The notes under the pieces: model-generated
What the model was told of the DNA's origin: nothing
What the model saw: only the letters and a program-made list of their open reading frames with translations
The model's database searches: none
DNA from: Limonium bicolor
Lineage: Eukaryota > Streptophyta > Magnoliopsida > Caryophyllales > Plumbaginaceae
Direction of reading: 5' to 3'
Length of the DNA stretch: 64,000 nucleotides
NCBI GenBank assembly: GCA_023374045.1
Contig: CM041776.1
Location: 122,159,000-122,222,999, forward strand
In this document: positions 46,768 to 59,052 of the stretch, one piece after another
Numbering within the stretch: the stretch's first letter is position 1
Layout: each line of letters starts with the position of its first letter
Translations under genes and position numbers: made by a program

Positions 46768-48256
46768 CTGGGCCGGACTTAGAACCGGACCCATCACGGT
46801 CGATAACATGAAGGACAGGCTGCCTCTGAGGTGCACCCCGCTGAGGTCCCCGGGATCCCTGTCCCTGTGGTGCCTGCTGGGCCGGTGCATCGCCAGATGC
46901 AACCTCCTTGCCTTCCCTTTGCTTGTAGCTTTGGGAGTTCCCTTTCGACTTAGCATTTTCTGGGCATCTATTGGCCGTATGTCCCGGTTTCTGGCAGCTG
47001 TAGCATTTGATTTCTCTCCCATAGTAGTCTTTGCCGGGATGGTCCTGGTTGCACTTTCTGCACACATAGGTGCGGCCATCTGAGAAGGTTTTGGTGAAAC
47101 CTGAGCCAGAACCTGAGGTTTAGAGGGTTAGCACATGTGTGCGTGGATATACTAATTATGGTACTTGTAAGAATGCGATTTAGGAATAGAAGTTTACCCT
47201 TAGATGGGTGTGATCTCAGTGGCTTTGCGGCCACCGGTGCAGAAGAACCTAGTTGAAGCAGCTCAACTGGTTTGCCCTGCTCAGCATGGGCACTGCTCTC
47301 ACTTGGGAAGTTCTTTTGAGTTTGATGAAAGAACTTCCCTTTCTTCTTTTTCCAGCTTTTACCCTGGTTCTGCTCCTCGACACTTATGTTCTTGCTATTG
47401 GCCTTGCGCTTCAGCGGGTTTCTTCATCCCTTAGCTGGCAAGTGATTTCGACGCGAGATGTCGCGTGATAACACTCCTGAAGTTTTAGGTATTAGCCGGG
47501 ATTCTCATTTAAGAAAGGATAAGGAAGAGATTCCATGAATTCAAGGAATTTACGGAATTGAAATGATACTAAGGGTTAACCGATATTTACCTGAAGGGAG
47601 GTAAATCGAGTGTAGCCCATACCGTACCGAAGGCGATGGCTCAGACCGCCATAGAAGCGATCGACCAACACCTGGCCGGTGTATCCTAGATCGGGAAGGA
47701 GACAGAGAATGGAGGTAAAGGTGCGGTAGTACTCATCCACAGACATCTTGTCTGTCATCTTCAAGGCATCCAGCTCTAGCCTTTTCTTGGTTTTCACATG
47801 CTCCGGATAGTACTTGGATCGGAGGAGTGATGCAAAGGACTCCCAATCGAATGTGGGGTCGTTGACGTGCTCATGCTTGACTAGCTTCCACCAATCCATG
47901 GCTGCGTCTTTCAGGTAGTAAGCAGCAACTCTGACTCGAACTCCAGCAGGAGCTTCGAGAGTTTCGAACGCCATCTCCATCTCGGAGATATAGGCTTCTA
48001 GCTTAGCCGGATCACTCTCGCCCCTAAAGCAAGGAGGGCGGAGTTCCGCTACAGCTTTTACCCAGTTAGCTTCTCTGGGTGGAGGGGGAGGGATTGGCCC
48101 CGCTTGAGTTTGCTGGTTTTGTTGGTTCTGTTGCATAGCTTGGATTACTTGTGGTAGCATCTGTGCTACTGTGGCAGCGACGATTTCAGCTATCGTCTGC
48201 GTGTCGGGTCCGTCATTGCCCCCTCCTCTAGGGCGACCTGGACCTCTTCCTGACAT
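46768..48256 (-). CDS. gag: D gag, three exons, one frameshift in exon 2
   Basis: Exon 1 (48256-47591, 222 codons) starts MSGRGPGRPRGGG, has a Gln-rich stretch and Pro-rich linker, then the capsid domain (YYLKDAAMDWWKLVKHEH, LLRSKYYPEHVKTKKRLEL, SVDEYYRTFTSILCLLPD). Intron 47590-47477 is GT-AG (114 nt). Exon 2 (47476-47198) holds a basic Lys-rich linker (GKFFHQTQKNF). Intron 47197-47113 is 85 nt. Exon 3 (47112-46768) holds YVCRKCNQDHPGKDYYG and the CCHC knuckle CYSCQKPGHTANRC. Exon 2 is one base short of the length needed to stay in frame. Loss of a C near 47409-47416 explains the TGA there. Positions and phases of both introns match B gag. Confidence 0.86.
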
Positions 48257-48451
48257 CTGAACATTTAGCAGTTACATTAGGCTCCGCAAGATATGACTCA
48301 AAGGTCTTGGAATTTAAACAAAGTATTGTTCCTAAGAACGTCAAGGGTATCCGTGGTTAACAACGGTAGTTCCTAGTTAGGTTTCAAAGTATCCGTCCTA
48401 AGACGGTTGAAATCCTAACGCGGTAATCCCCTATGCTCGGTACTTATGGAC

Positions 48452-48479
48452 ATCAGAGCGTAACTACGCTCTGATACCA
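48452..48479 (-). promoter_or_regulatory. D primer-binding site (tRNA-iMet) inside an inverted repeat
   Basis: On the - strand TGGTATCAGAGC covers 48479-48468. The inverted repeat ATCAGAGCGTA-GT-TACGCTCTGAT covers 48475-48452, an 11-bp stem. Compared with B and C (GCGG/CCGC), the inner stem differs on both arms and stays paired. Confidence 0.93.
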
Positions 48480-48484
48480 CTTTT

Positions 48485-50109
48485 TGTAACACCCCAACCG
48501 TTAATCCTATGCTTACCGTCCAATCATCCCTTAATTCCATCAGTACGCAGCGGAAGACTACTACTTACTACGGCGGGTGGTACAACGCCACTAACCGCCC
48601 ATACGGCTAGCTAGGCTATTCTACTTACGGTGACGGTCTGATGAACATAATATACCGAGCTACTATATTACTTGCCAAAATACCACATACCGAATACTTA
48701 CATCAATGGATCACCGAGTATTTAAGTGTATTCAATTACATCCCAATTCAACTTCCCAAAAGAATGAGTTTCTACAAGCTACTCGTCTATACCCCAATCC
48801 AATACTTCCACTATCCAAAAAGGTGTACCCCATGGTACACCGGCTAACAAAAACTTACAGCCGTGTACTACTTAGTACACCAATCATAATTCATTGTTTA
48901 CAATCCAGAAAGGAATCAAAAGAAACTAGCTACATCTCTTCACGGCCTTCATCCTTCTCTTGTACCTGCGTGTAGTAAAAACATCGCCCCTAGGGGCTCA
49001 GCAAAAGCTGCGCATGAACTCCGCATATACCGCGTGCTAGCTAGGGCACGCCGACTATTTAACGTCCACTAAGCATGCGATTCATTAATTTCATACATAC
49101 ATGCTTTGCATACAACATACGTACATATACAATACATTATACATTCCAAGGCAACAATACAATAGCATACACACAATACTTACCTTCACCGGGTTAGCCA
49201 AGTTACGCATCCGGGTTAATCGGAATGCTATTTACTCTTTTACTCATTTTACTTTATTTTCTCTTACTTGAACTTACTTACTTTCATTTACTTTACTTAC
49301 TCATTCTTACTTACTTACTTATACTCTAGTTAAGTCGGTATGACCTCCGGCCCTGGGGACTACTCCGTCCCACCTCCGGGATTTACTTGACTCACCAATC
49401 CGGGATGCTACCCATTTAAGGGATTTGGGCCGCGAACTAGTTTAAGAGTCAGGAATTGGAACCAACCTCTCGTGACTCCGCATCCTCACGCGTGGCCGAA
49501 ACTATATCGGACTTCTACTCATTCCAATTTAATTACCAATTTAAGTTAGAATGGTTAGCGTGTTAGGAACAAGTTAGAAGTCCAAGCACAATCACAATCG
49601 GTCACAGTACGTTACAACATCCATACAAGCATTCATATTCATCCATACATTTCATGAATTATACAAACTAAGATTTAAGAAGAATATTCACAACATACAG
49701 CACTACATATTCACAAGTATGCATAGTAACTCCGATTTGTGCATTTATCTTATTTGGTGATCAATTAGCACACAACACATAAATCAGAGTAACCAAGATA
49801 GCATACGGGGCATGAGGAATTCATACCGTTCACCGTTGTACTTGTATCCCAACGTTCCTCCGGTGTTCACAAATCAAATCCTATGATGTACATACAATTG
49901 AATGATTAAATCTAACTATCATTAACTTAACTACATTACTCTTATGTCTTTCTAGTTCATACTTACTATGTCCTTATACTTCTTACACTTACACATTACT
50001 TACTTATCTTTCTTTACCTTAAGTTTTATTTTCTTACTTAATAGTGGCATACTTACATACATGTACATATATATATAGTACATATATATATATATATATA
50101 TATGTGGGT

Positions 50110-50140
<31 letters not shown>

Positions 50141-52569
50141 TTATTAATTCAAATTAATTTTTTTTTGTATGACCGGACCGACCTTGCAAGTCCGGTCGCA
50201 AGTCCGGTCCGTTCCAGTAGCTTTCATTACCGAATTTTTCTGGCCCGACCGAACTTGCAAGTCCAGTCGCAAGTTCGGTCCATTCCAGAAGGTTTCATCG
50301 GGGAATTTTTCTGGCTCGACCGAACTTGCAAGTCCGGTCGCAAGTTCGGTCCATTCCAGAAGGTTTCATCGGGGAATTTTTCTGGCTCGACCGAACTTGC
50401 AAGTCCGGTCGCAAGTTCGGTCCATTCCAGTAGGTTACAGACGGGAGAATTTTCTGGTCCGACCGAACTTGCAACTCCGGTCGCAAGTTCGGTCCATTCC
50501 AGTAGGTTACAGACGGGAAATTTTCTGGTCCGACGAACTTGCAAGTCCGGTCGCAAGTTCGGTCCATTCTAGAAGCTTTCCCGTCTTTGTAAATCTGGGC
50601 TCGACCGAACTTGCAAGTCCGGTCGCAAGTCCGGTCCGGCCCAGTACTTCAGTTTTAAATTCTGTTTTCAGTCCCTCTTCTTACCCATTACTTCCCCATT
50701 GTTCCTACACTTAATCCCACATGTTTTACCACTAAATAAACCTCCTAATGCACCCTAGTTCATTCATTAACTCTTCACACATCTTTATACTAATTCACAC
50801 ACCTAATCTTCCAAGTTTCATTTCAACACTTACACTAGTTCTTCCTAATTACATTATGCTACAGATTTTGCCACTTACACTCCCCTTCTATAACTCCCTC
50901 TTCTAATGTTGTTTCTAATACCTCTAATGCATTACAACTACATTAACTATCTCTCCCAACTCACCCACCAATTACCTCAATCAAAATCTGTTACACACAC
51001 ACTCATTAGTCACCTAGTTTCTAGTTCACTAAGTTTTCTAATCCTAGGCAAATTTTGCCATAGTCTCCCCTATATTTTATACTCTCACCCCATTGTTTAT
51101 ACACATCTTATTACCCAATCCACCTGTTTCAATAGCATTCATATACAAGGCTCCCATACACAATTACCAATACTAACACACTCTTAAAAATTCCTGCACT
51201 CCACACCACAATCCCAAAATAGTTTGTGACAGTTTTTTTAATTGTTTTCAAAGCTTCAATACAATTTAATTCCTCCTCTATATTACACTATGGTTTATTA
51301 CCATTCTACAATACCAATTTTACTCTTTTAAAAATCTGCTACACATATATATACAAGACTACACAAAGACAAGCATATTTTACCTTGTTATTTCTCAAGC
51401 TTGTCCTTTCTTCCTCCTTCCTCTTCCCTTCTTCTTTCTTCTCCCTTTCCACCGGTTCTTAGTAACCAAATCCTCTAGCACTACAACCCATTCACATATG
51501 CATTTCAATACCCCATTTTAACACACAATTTAACCCTAACCATTATGTAAGTTCTAATGTAGGTTTTAGGGTTTAGAATTTATATTACCTTCCAAGGGTA
51601 TGAGTAATGCTTGGAGTGGCTCAAGAACAAGTTTCCAACTCCACCAATGAGGCCAAAATCGGCTAGAGTACAAGGGAACCAAACAAGGTTTTAGCTAGAT
51701 TTTTGTTTTGCCCATAAAGCTAGAAAAATAATGGAGTTTCAAGAAGATTTTTACCTCAATAGAACAAGGAGAAGGAGGTGGTGCAAATGGTAGTCTTGAA
51801 GCTCCAAATGGGGCATACCCATAAAAACGAAAGTTCTCCTTTTTGATTTTTGAAAAGAGGGAAATGTTCCTTTTGGTGAGAGGAATCCAATGGTGTAGTT
51901 TTTATAATTTTTGGAAGAGATTTGAGGGGGTTACAAGAGGAGAGAAGTGAGGTTTTTAGTGGGGGTTGCTAATTCTCCATTGTTGTCGCTGGGAAGAAGA
52001 AGGGAGAAAAGAAAGAGAGTGAGGGAGGGTGTGCATACGTGAGTGAAGAGAATGAAATGGAGGAGAGAGAGTGTGAGGGTGTAAAGTAAGGTGAGTTTGT
52101 GTTTTACTTTTTAATTTCTTTGTCTTTTATAAATAAAAGAAAGTCAAGAGGGTGTGTGTGGGGGGGATAGAAATCGGCTAGCACCACAGCCCACATGGGT
52201 TGTTAAAATCTTATTTACAATATTGGACACACTAGTTTGGTCTATTTATGTTTCTACCCCACAACTTCCCGTTTTTGACAGTTTTTACTAATTTCTTGTT
52301 TTATTGATTTTATTGGTTCTAAAGCTTCATTAATATTTATTAATGATTATTTAGCTGACCAAAATTGTTACGAGTCTATTTGACCCGCTTAAAGTCATGT
52401 TTTCCCGGTTTCCTCGAAAAACGTGCTTTAAGGTTCGTTAGTGATTTTAATCCGTTTTAAGGATCCGTTTTCTTCGGGATTTGTTCCCTCATGATTATTT
52501 ATACTTAATTAAGCTTCTAAATTATTCATTAGCCTATTTAATCACTATTTTTAATTACGGGGTATTTCA
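48485..52569 (-). repeat. Element D 5' LTR (4085 bp)
   Basis: Pair of 37910-41928. In element orientation this is the upstream LTR, next to the PBS, and would carry the promoter. Four T residues and one C separate it from the PBS on the + strand. (TA)n tracts near 50070-50140 are longer than in the other copy. Confidence 0.94.
50171..50640. repeat. ~71 bp tandem hairpin array in D 5' LTR
   Basis: Seven units matching 39560-40030, with the same 12-bp stems. Single changes, such as a C missing near 50534, break individual arms. Confidence 0.92.
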
Positions 52570-52574
52570 TTGAA
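52570..52574. repeat. Target-site duplication of D, right (TTGAA)
   Basis: Second copy of 37905-37909. Its last four bases are also the first bases of B's 3' LTR. Confidence 0.95.
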
Positions 52575-55500
52575 ATACTCCAAACTAATAAAACATGGAT
52601 TAAACATCTAATCACATTAATTAACCTAAACATTCCTTAAAAGTCAACTGAGAACAACAGTAGTCAACACAAAGCAAGTTATTTCACCCTTTGACTATTT
52701 ACGGTAAATAAATACCCAAATGAACTTCTTAGGACCTAAAACTTTGTCCTAAGCTTATTAACACATTACTAAACATATTACAATTGTTGGAAAACACTCC
52801 AACACAAAGAACAAGCATTTACATGCTTCAAGGTCAAGTATGGCAAAAATGTGCTCTAAGAAAACCTTAAAGGTCTAATGACCTCAAAATGATATAAAGT
52901 TGGATTCCATGATCAAATATCATGTAAGGAACACAAAAAAACTGTTATCAAAGAAAACTGAGCTCAGAAACACCTTGCGACTCAAAATGTGCACTAAAAT
53001 TCCTTAAAGCACGTTTTTGTGTATGAGCTCTAAGATAATGACTTTTTGTCACTGTAAAGACTATATTAAGTTCTTTATAACATTAATGTGACATGATAGA
53101 CTATATTATAAAGTCTAAATCAAAGTTTGAAAATAAAATCAAATGGGCAATTTAGTATGAATAGTACCCAAAAATAACATTTTAATTACTAAGTATTAAC
53201 CTTGGTCAATTGTCACCCATTGACCACACCCCCCATTGCTGACCTCCTTTGGCTATAATGCCCACTCATTAAGCTACCTATAAACAAATAACTAGCTAAT
53301 TTGGTGAGTCGCCTAATTACTATTTGAAAAGTAATATATTAATGACTTAAAAGCAAATCCAGCTTAATCTTCTCATTTCCTTCATTCCCAGCCGACACAG
53401 CAGCTCCATCCTATCTATTTGCTTCTCCAAAACCGTGGCTAACTCACCATATACAGAGAAGAACACCTTGCTACCTAGGTAAGCTTAATTAGTCATTTTA
53501 TGTTCATTTTCTTCACAATTCGTTCCTCTTTCCATGGAGCCAAGCATCAACCATTTCCATCAATGTTCTTAGGTTGTTTTGGAGGTTAAATGGAGGGTGT
53601 ATCTCGGCATTAACAAGGGAAGGAGGTGGAGAAACCTAATCTTGTTCTTAAGGTATAAAAATGTGCTTTAAGCACTTATCCTTTGATTCTCATCAATTCC
53701 GGTTGTAAAGCTTTGTTTTATAAGCTTATAATCTTCATATTAACATACTTATTCAGTTGATATATCAAGAGCTTCAAGGTATAGCCAAATCCAAGCCAAA
53801 AACACCATTTTTGGCATTTTAAACAAGGTAAAAATTAGCCATCTTCTAATCTGAGTTATACCAGTTTAAAGCTTGGTTTTAGTAGCTCTTTTGATGCTCT
53901 TTAACTTGTGTAAATTTAGGCCAAAGTCAGCCTTGGTAACCTTGGTGTTCTAAGGTAAATTTTACCTTGAATATTGACATTAAACACTTCTTATGGTTAG
54001 ATCTTGCTTGGAGACTAATCATGCCTTAATTTTTGTTTGAAAACATGTAAATGATGCTGTGGAAATTTTATCCTAAGCAGGCCGTGGCCAAACAAGGCCT
54101 TAACTAGGCAAAAACAAGGTATAAATCACTTAAACCTACACTTGGTATATTATTATGTGTTTATATATATATATATATATATAATAAATGTTCCGTGAGT
54201 GAATGGTTATATTAAGGTCTTATTTTGACCTTAGGTGATTAAGGAATGGTTTAATAAATTTTATAACTAATTAATAAGCATAATTGTCAAATTTAAGACA
54301 TTATGTGGAAAATTGGTAAATAAGGAAAATATATATGTAAGGCCAAGAGTTTAAAGTACTTTTGGGCATTTATGTGTAATTTATTTTATAAGCTAATGTT
54401 TGTAATAAGGCCATGTACTTTAGGCCATTTTATTTATGCATTTATAAGCTTTTAATTAAGTTTAGGTGCTAAATATAAATTACCGCAAGGAATTGGGGTT
54501 ATAGTGTAAATAAATTAAATTTGGGGGCTATAGATTAATTAAGCCGAAAATTAGAGATTTAAATGAGTTTATATAAAAATTATAAGATTATATAAAGTTT
54601 TGGGGTTAAATGGTAATTTCTGAAAAATAAGGGTACAAATCGTAATATATGGTTATTGATGGTCAAGGAAATATTAAGGTGGTCAACCTTGACCATATGG
54701 TAGGTTTTGACCAAATTAAATAAGTTAGATAACTTATTTAAGGTTTTGTTATAAGATAAGTATTTAATTGTAACAATTTAATAACATATGTGGTATATAT
54801 GTTATTACCGAAAATAAAGGGTGTATAATGGTATTATAAACACCCATGGGCTATTAGGAATTTTTAGGAATTTATTGGGTTGTTTTTGGAATTAAAATAA
54901 ACTATATATGTATAATATATAGTTATTATGTCATTATGACACTTTGGAATATAAGAGGGGGTGGAAATGTAATATACCGAAAGTATATGGTTAGTAAGGG
55001 TAATTATAACCCTTTAGTGAAATTTGGTGATTTTTGGAATTATATAAGAGAATTTAATAAGATATGTGTATAATATATAGTTTTAATGATATTATAAAAC
55101 TGTATGTTATAAATGGGCCAAATGGCAATTATAGAATATATTGAGGTCTGTTCGGAATTTTACAAAAATATAACCATAGGTTATACCATTTTAAGTTAAA
55201 AATGTTATATTATATGATATATATATATAACATGTTATAAATAATGGGGTGATTTTGTAAATAAAGGAAACTATGGAGTATGAAAAAGAATAAGGTTTTT
55301 GATAAGGTGCCCATGCGGCAATATATATAATTTTGTATGAAAACTATAGGTTATAAATTAAAGGGAATAAAAATATCATATTATATGATATCAGTTTATG
55401 GTATAACATTACATAATGTTATGTGGTCAAAATGAAATTAAAATAAAGATAAGGGCTTTACCGAAATTATTAAGAAATGGGATATGAATTTTAGACTATG

Positions 55501-57830
55501 GTCTACTATGTTATAAATGTTATAACAATTATATGGTGTTAATGGTTTTAATGGAATTAATATAAGTAAGGATATTCACATTAAATAATGTGACAAACTA
55601 TAAATAAATAAGATTTATAAACTAAGGTATTTATTGATTAAACCTTAGGAGTTGTAATAATATAACATAAAATGTTACATAATATTAGGATAATAATCTT
55701 AATATAAGTTGTATAATATAATACAACTAATGGGAATAATCATCTAATATAAGATGATAAAATGTAACATATGATGTAAGAGTTTAATAACTTATGAGAC
55801 TTACCTACATGGTAAATATATACATATACAAGAATAATGTATATAAGGATGGACATATATTATGGTTGGAAACCATATAGTATAATGGTGGTGGTTATTA
55901 CAAAAAAAATAGTTACAAACTATAAGTTATGAGTTTTTGAATGCAAATATAATTTGCTAATATAATGGATTATATAATACAATGTATTATAATGGATGGT
56001 GGGAAAATGATACAGTATGAAAAATAATACAATATAATATAATAATGCATGCATACATGCAACTATAGGTTATATACCTAGATTTAATGGTGGATAAGAT
56101 TAAGGAAATATAATGAATTAAACTTAACAGTCGAAATGTTTTGACATACGAGTTTTAGTAACAAAGCCGACCGGTTTAGAGAAACCCGTAACAAATAACT
56201 GTAGAAATTTGGGGATGAACTGTCGGGGTTACTTGTTATTCGGAAATACCGGATGTAGTTAGTCATGGAGACTGACTTATAGTTTTAATACCGTTTAGAT
56301 CATACTTCAGACGAGGACGCTTGACGAGCTAGTGGACTACACTGCGCATCCTAGGTCTTGGTGAACGGTATGTAAAGGGGTTTGATCTGAGTTGTCCTAA
56401 GGAAACTCCTTGGGCTCGGATTTGGTTGATATAACTTGTGTGTTATGTGTGTGGATACATGTATGTGATTAAGTGTTACTGCATTATTTATTTAAGCACG
56501 AGCGTCCTACGGGGCTAACACTATGTCGACTATAGATCGACTTATATAAACATACATATACGTTAATGTGATAACATGACGGTTACTTGATATAATACCA
56601 TTGTATTAATATTAAGTATATGGTAACCTAAGTAAAATACTTAGGGACGAGTCACGACATTGTCGGTCTCTAAAGCATGGATCTCGAACATGAATATGAC
56701 CTAGATTACTTCTAGGTATGCGTGAGACCCATTGGGCAGCTAACTAATAATTATTCTCCATAAGACTAAGAGCATATCTTAAACATTATGAGAGAGAGAT
56801 GGTATGAGTTGAGGTGAGGAATCCCGGTAGTTTACGAACTACTTGGTTGCGCATTTGTGATCACTGAGGGGTTCCCGATCGGGTTCCGCTCCAGGTTTAT
56901 ACCCAACGAGCCCTATTTGGATCATGGGTCAGGTGGCTACGGCCTTTTATATGGACGTCTTACGAGACAAAAGAGAATAGTCAGGGGCCTCCGGACCTCT
57001 GGCGAAATGAGCACCTTTGTGTGTACGGGAGGACTACTGTCCATGGTGAGGTTATCGGGTTGTCTTAACATGACGCCCAACTGGTATTAATTAAACATGG
57101 TTGGATGGGGCCTTAAAGGCCAAGGTAAATTAACTACGGAAACTGTACGCTACGGCGATTGTACATTGTACATTATACTGTAATTATTCGATACGTTCGA
57201 TATACAATTGTTGTTTGAGATGTTAAATGAATGTTTGGATTGGATGGATGGTTAAGTGTTATGATTGTTTGGATGGATGATTATGTATATTTATACATGT
57301 ATATTACAGTATTGTTTATAAACTGTAAATGGAAAGGCATGAAACCAATCTAATAATAAGATGGTTAAAATGACTAAGTGACCATTAGGGTCCAGGCCCG
57401 GCATACTCAGCGTCTATCGCTGATACTACACCATATGCAGGTTGTTGATTATCGCTGAAGCCGAAGTGCGGGAACAGGGTAATTAGAGTTTACTTTAATT
57501 ACCGCACAGGAGTTTATTTGTATAACAATGAAGATGGTGAATTGTAATATTGTAAGGTTATGTATATTCGGGATTGGGTAGACGCTCACTTGTCGAAATT
57601 TATGGTTTATGGACTTAGTATGATGTATAGGAGTTTTCTCGTTATCACGGCGGTTAGCAGTTTGTTTATGTTGGAAGTTGGATGTAGTTTGGCTTCGTTA
57701 CTTGCATGGGCGAGTAATGGCCGGTGACACCCGAGTGAGTATTGTTGTTATTATTATTTCTTCCGCTGTAAGACGTTTTATTTATTGCTACGTGAGAGAT
57801 TATTACGTGATTATGGAGAGGGGTGTTACA
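52571..57830 (+). repeat. Element B 3' LTR (5260 bp)
   Basis: It starts TGAAATACTCCAAAC and ends GAGAGGGGTGTTACA. It matches 12635-17917 along its length with many single-base differences in the first few hundred bases (for example CCCC/CTCC, CATGCC/CATTCC, ACAGTGG/ACAGTAG), indicating an older insertion than A. It is followed by the duplication GAGCT (57831-57835). Confidence 0.94.
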
Positions 57831-57835
57831 GAGCT

Positions 57836-58500
57836 AGTTACTAATAGGAATTGAATATTCATTTAAGATTAAGGCCTATGATAGAAAATTTTATGATCCT
57901 AAGATTGTAAGGTGAAATATGCATAGATTATGCATTTTCCTACAAAAGATATCTTCCTAGTTTAAACTATCCACTATATTCTCCTTCAAAACATTACACC
58001 ATGCATGATGTGAAGTTTAATTAGTTATTCGTTGCAAAGCATCAGGGTAATTCTTCTGTAGCAAAAAATGCATATACTTTTATTAACAAATTAGAAATTA
58101 TGAGTTTTAAGTTTTAACCCAGATACTAAATAGCAATATTTTTAAAACGTACAAGTCATTCCTATTTGAAATAAAGGAAGTGCATTTTCTCAAATTTAAG
58201 AGACAACAAATGTTACTTTACTTAAGCTTTTGTAACAACATTTTTGCATAAGATTTTTAACAATATTTTTGCATAACATTCATACAGCATTTTGCATAAT
58301 TTTTTTATGTTTACATAAGCCTTTACATCAAAAGAATAAATAGAACAAAACGGCCATTGCATTTGTCACTAGGGGAAATGGTTCAGTAGGCCTCAAGATA
58401 TTTCTTAAAAGTAAGTCGAAGAGTTAATATATGTACATAACGAACGGACCCAACAGAGTACGAGACTTGGCCCATACCATGGAAAATCCTAAACAAGTAG
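57836..58500. other. Flank right of B, no gene seen
   Basis: AT-rich sequence. ATTTTTGCATAA-like words recur near 58235-58300. No coding region is supported. Confidence 0.55.
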
Positions 58501-58504
58501 GGAT

Positions 58505-58665
58505 GGTAATACCCAGTGGGTATCCGATAATCTGATCCACCGTGGGTGATAAATGGGTGAACCCGAAATAAATGGATGAAAAATGGGTGATAGGTAAACC
58601 GGGTGATGGGTCGGGTCGGGTGACAGATGAGAATTTTTCATCCATCACCCGACCCACCACCCTTT
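58505..58665. repeat. GGGTGA/GGGTCGGGT-rich inverted repeat, possibly a DNA-transposon end
   Basis: TAGGGATGGTAATACCCAG is followed by repeated TGGGTGA and GGGTCGGGT words. Arms GGATGAAAAAT (near 58574) and ATTTTTCATCC (near 58633) pair, as do GGGTGATGGGTCGGGT and ACCCGACCCACCACCC. Such GGGT-rich ends occur in plant hAT elements, but I find no matching far end or duplication. Confidence 0.4.
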
Positions 58666-58671
58666 TAATAT

Positions 58672-59052
58672 ATGTATATTTACTTTACCAAACAAGGCAT
58701 ACATCCTTACAAAAACCTAAGTAACTTAAGCCCATACTCCTCCAAGCCCACGATTTGTCTCTGTCCAATGTGTCCATCGAATTTCTTTGTCGATCGATCC
58801 CAATTCCTAGGCCCCGTAGATTTGCCATCCCATTCTCAACTATCTCTCAATAAACCTTCTTTTCTCTATTCTCTAACCCTAATTGACGCAAGCAAGAAAC
58901 AACATCACTCTGCTGCTCCACCTACCTCAACAAGACTCTGTCGTGCATCATCGTTTCTCATCTCAGGGGAGTTTTGTGTATCAACAGAGACAAATCAAGG
59001 AAAAGGTATCAGGGGCGTAGTGACCAACCGCTATGTGAAAGAGGAGTACTAA
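58672..59052 (+). CDS. Unrecognised 126-codon ORF
   Basis: An open frame of ordinary base composition from a doubtful ATG in an AT-rich stretch to TAA at 59050-59052. No domain is recognised. Part is Ser/Pro-rich (58740-58930). It ends near a possible donor (AAGGTAATT at 59051), so it could be the transcribed leader or first exon of something on the + strand, or chance. I cannot choose. Confidence 0.25.
   Translation: MYIYFTKQGIHPYKNLSNLSPYSSKPTICLCPMCPSNFFVDRSQFLGPVDLPSHSQLSLNKPSFLYSLTLIDASKKQHHSAAPPTSTRLCRASSFLISGEFCVSTETNQGKGIRGVVTNRYVKEEY

Larger units (their letters stand above)
37910..52569 (-). mobile_element. Element D: chromovirus with spliced gag, AlkB exon and pol
   Basis: On the - strand the order is LTR (52569-48485), PBS, spliced gag, AlkB exon, protease, RT, RNase H, integrase, chromodomain, internal polypurine tract, spacer, terminal polypurine tract, LTR (41928-37910). 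Total 14.66 kb, with LTRs of 4.1 and 4.0 kb. Pol has three nonsense codons and gag one frameshift, so this copy is defective. It is the only member of the B/C/D family here with enzymes. Confidence 0.96.
12635..57830 (+). mobile_element. Element B: giant-LTR, gag-only Ty3/gypsy element interrupted by C and D
   Basis: Removing C (21794-37266), D (37910-52569) and one copy of each duplication leaves about 15.05 kb: two 5.3 kb LTRs and about 4.5 kb of internal DNA. The internal part holds the PBS, a spliced gag, a 2.2 kb non-coding stretch, an internal polypurine tract, a spacer with a hairpin array, and the terminal polypurine tract. There is no pol, so B is non-autonomous. Its LTRs differ by many substitutions, so it is the oldest of the nest. 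Confidence 0.93.

Noticed and set aside
46741..47434. Several + strand ORFs opposite D gag
   Set aside because: They are shadows of the gag exons on the other strand, with no recognisable features.
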